Positions 6,418 through 7,493 of a stretch of DNA of 7,493 nucleotides are shown piece by piece. Position numbers and translations under genes: made by a program. Location of the stretch: assembly GCA_937904535.1 (NCBI GenBank), contig CALELC010000148.1, forward strand, positions 1 through 7,493. Reading direction: 5' to 3'. Source of the DNA: an uncultured Planctomycetaceae bacterium (GTDB lineage Bacteria > Planctomycetota > Planctomycetia > Pirellulales > Pirellulaceae). The notes beneath the pieces were generated by a model, which had not been told where the DNA came from, made no database searches, and was given only the letters and a program-made list of their open reading frames with translations. Each line of letters opens with the position of its first letter. Position 1 is the first letter of the stretch.

Positions 6418-6741
6418 TTGACAAACTCCAATCTCTTCTCGCACGTTGCCAGCTCACTGCCCGAGGAACTGGTTGATCTTCTCGTCGATTGTCCGCAGGT
6501 CCGTATCGAGCGGATCGTTTCCACCGGCCACAGCAGCCCGCCCGGGTTTTGGTATGACCAAAGCGAACATGAGTGGGTGGTCGTGCTGCAAGGCGAGGCC
6601 GAACTTGTGTGGGAAGACCAGCCCGAAGCAATCCGACTCGTGCCAGGTGACCATGTTTTCATTCCCGCGCATCGCAAACATCGGGTGCGATGGACGACAC
6701 CGGACCAGCCTACGATCTGGCTAGCCGTCTTTTTTCGTTGA
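6418..6741 (+). CDS. Small cupin-domain protein
   Basis: A 107-residue single-domain cupin starting at TTG, with the protein beginning MTNSNLFSHV; a GTG at 6373 would add 15 unusual residues. After a helical start (SLPEELVDLL, about 13-22), the beta-barrel follows: VRIERIVS (28-35), the first cupin motif around 44-60 (GFWYDQSEHEWVVVLQG, with H51 and E52), then LVPGDHVFIPAHRKHRV (74-90), the second motif with H85 and H88 as likely metal ligands. The end (WTTPDQPTIWLAVFF) is typical of stand-alone cupins that open with an FxNLF-like N-terminus. The length matches this family. Such proteins bind a divalent metal and are often annotated only as cupin proteins, so no substrate can be named. It stands alone on the plus strand and converges on the oxidoreductase with a 61-base gap. 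Confidence 0.88.
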   Translation: MTNSNLFSHVASSLPEELVDLLVDCPQVRIERIVSTGHSSPPGFWYDQSEHEWVVVLQGEAELVWEDQPEAIRLVPGDHVFIPAHRKHRVRWTTPDQPTIWLAVFFR

Positions 6742-6802
6742 CGACAGCAACTCGGATCACGCGTCGCAAAGCAGCCGCAAACAGCAGGATGTATTTCGGA
6801 CG

Positions 6803-7493
6803 TCAGCTGGAAAGCATCCGCTGCACAATCTTGCCACTTGATTTGTGGCGCAAGATCAACCGTGTTTGGCCATCCGGAAGTTGCTCCTGTTTGACCAACT
6901 GATGTGATTCGTCAAAATCCTTTGCTGTCGTCACCTGCTCGACCTGTTCTGATCCGCGCCAGTCGGCGAGCTGAATCGGTTCCCAACATTTGCTCTGCAC
7001 CGACTGATACGCGGCATCCATGATGGCATTGACGACGTACCCGTCGTAGAACGTTTCGCGCGGTGCTCGCTGCTGCTCCAACGCATTGAGCACATCCGAA
7101 AACATCTCCACATAGCCGAGCGCTGCCGTCTCATCACCGACGGGGAACAGCCACCCGCTATGATCCTCCGCCTTCTCCGCGACGTAGCCACTCTGTCCGC
7201 TGGCGCTGTAGAGCTCAAATCCTGTCCGCATCCAGTGATTGAGCCAAATCGTGCCCTCGGAACCAGAGATTTCGTCTCGCAAATCCATCCCGCCGCGGAA
7301 CGTCCAGCTGACTTCAAACTGGCCGACGGCTCCATTTTGAAAACGGATCATGCCAACCGCATGGTCTTCGGCATCGATCGGGTGGACATGGGTATCGGCC
7401 CAACAGACGACTTCGAGTGGGCGGACATCCTTGCCGATGAAGCTGCGAGCAATCTCGATGCAGTGACAACCCAAGTCAATGATCGCGCCACCG
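6803..7493 (-). CDS. Gfo/Idh/MocA family oxidoreductase, C-terminal part
   Basis: The frame enters from the right edge and ends at TGA (6805-6803), giving 229 visible C-terminal residues of a protein that normally has about 350-450. The N-terminal NAD(P)-binding Rossmann domain and EKP motif lie outside the window. The first residues, GGAIIDLGCHCIEIARSF, match the family segment with the D-xxx-H pair (visible residues 6 and 10), whose His is usually catalytic. Next come the beta-sheet stretches typical of the C-terminal domain: HAVGMIRFQNGAVGQFEVSW, then EISGSEGTIWL. The family oxidises or rearranges sugars, inositols and related polyols with NAD(P); planctomycetes carry many copies, so the substrate cannot be told. 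The last 50 or so residues are polar and less typical. A TTG at 7474 is internal and not the start. Confidence 0.92.
   Translation of the reverse strand, partial: GGAIIDLGCHCIEIARSFIGKDVRPLEVVCWADTHVHPIDAEDHAVGMIRFQNGAVGQFEVSWTFRGGMDLRDEISGSEGTIWLNHWMRTGFELYSASGQSGYVAEKAEDHSGWLFPVGDETAALGYVEMFSDVLNALEQQRAPRETFYDGYVVNAIMDAAYQSVQSKCWEPIQLADWRGSEQVEQVTTAKDFDESHQLVKQEQLPDGQTRLILRHKSSGKIVQRMLSS

Noticed and set aside
6722..6760. Possible terminator between the convergent cupin and oxidoreductase genes
   Set aside because: The only stem is 4 bp (gttg/caac), and the T-run lies before it on the plus strand and reads as A on the minus strand.

Overview
The window looks like a chromosomal segment from a planctomycete, probably of the Rhodopirellula/Blastopirellula type. 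This is inferred from gene content: an exosortase followed by a Wzc-like tyrosine autokinase and a membrane-anchored TPR protein, plus a Gfo/Idh/MocA oxidoreductase. The weak or absent Shine-Dalgarno sequences, several non-ATG starts and moderate GC content fit the same group. No tRNA, rRNA, CRISPR array, insertion sequence or phage gene was seen.

Left two thirds (1-5333, all minus strand, read right to left): an exosortase (5333-4326), a polysaccharide-type bacterial tyrosine autokinase (4128-1957), and a large protein with one membrane segment and TPR-like repeats (1853 to beyond the left edge). The three genes share a strand and are separated by gaps of 197 and 103 bases, each holding inverted repeats. 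The likely theme is the cell envelope. The kinase would control chain length or export of an exopolysaccharide. The exosortase would process proteins with a C-terminal sorting tag. The TPR protein could be an assembly scaffold. No sorting-tag substrate is visible here.

Middle (5334-6417): about 1.1 kb with little coding. It holds a good sigma70-like promoter pointing at the exosortase (5574-5601), with a cluster of short palindromes in its roughly 240-base leader. It also holds a possible 54-residue cysteine-rich membrane or lipoprotein ORF on the minus strand (6016-5852), and a perfect 9-bp inverted repeat (6331-6374) just ahead of the next gene.

Right end: a small cupin protein on the plus strand (6418-6741) converges on the C-terminal 229 residues of a Gfo/Idh/MocA oxidoreductase on the minus strand (6803 to beyond the right edge). 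These two look like ordinary metabolic genes with no clear link to the exosortase group. The most interesting material is the exosortase/kinase/TPR group, its structured leaders, and the cysteine-rich small ORF just upstream.
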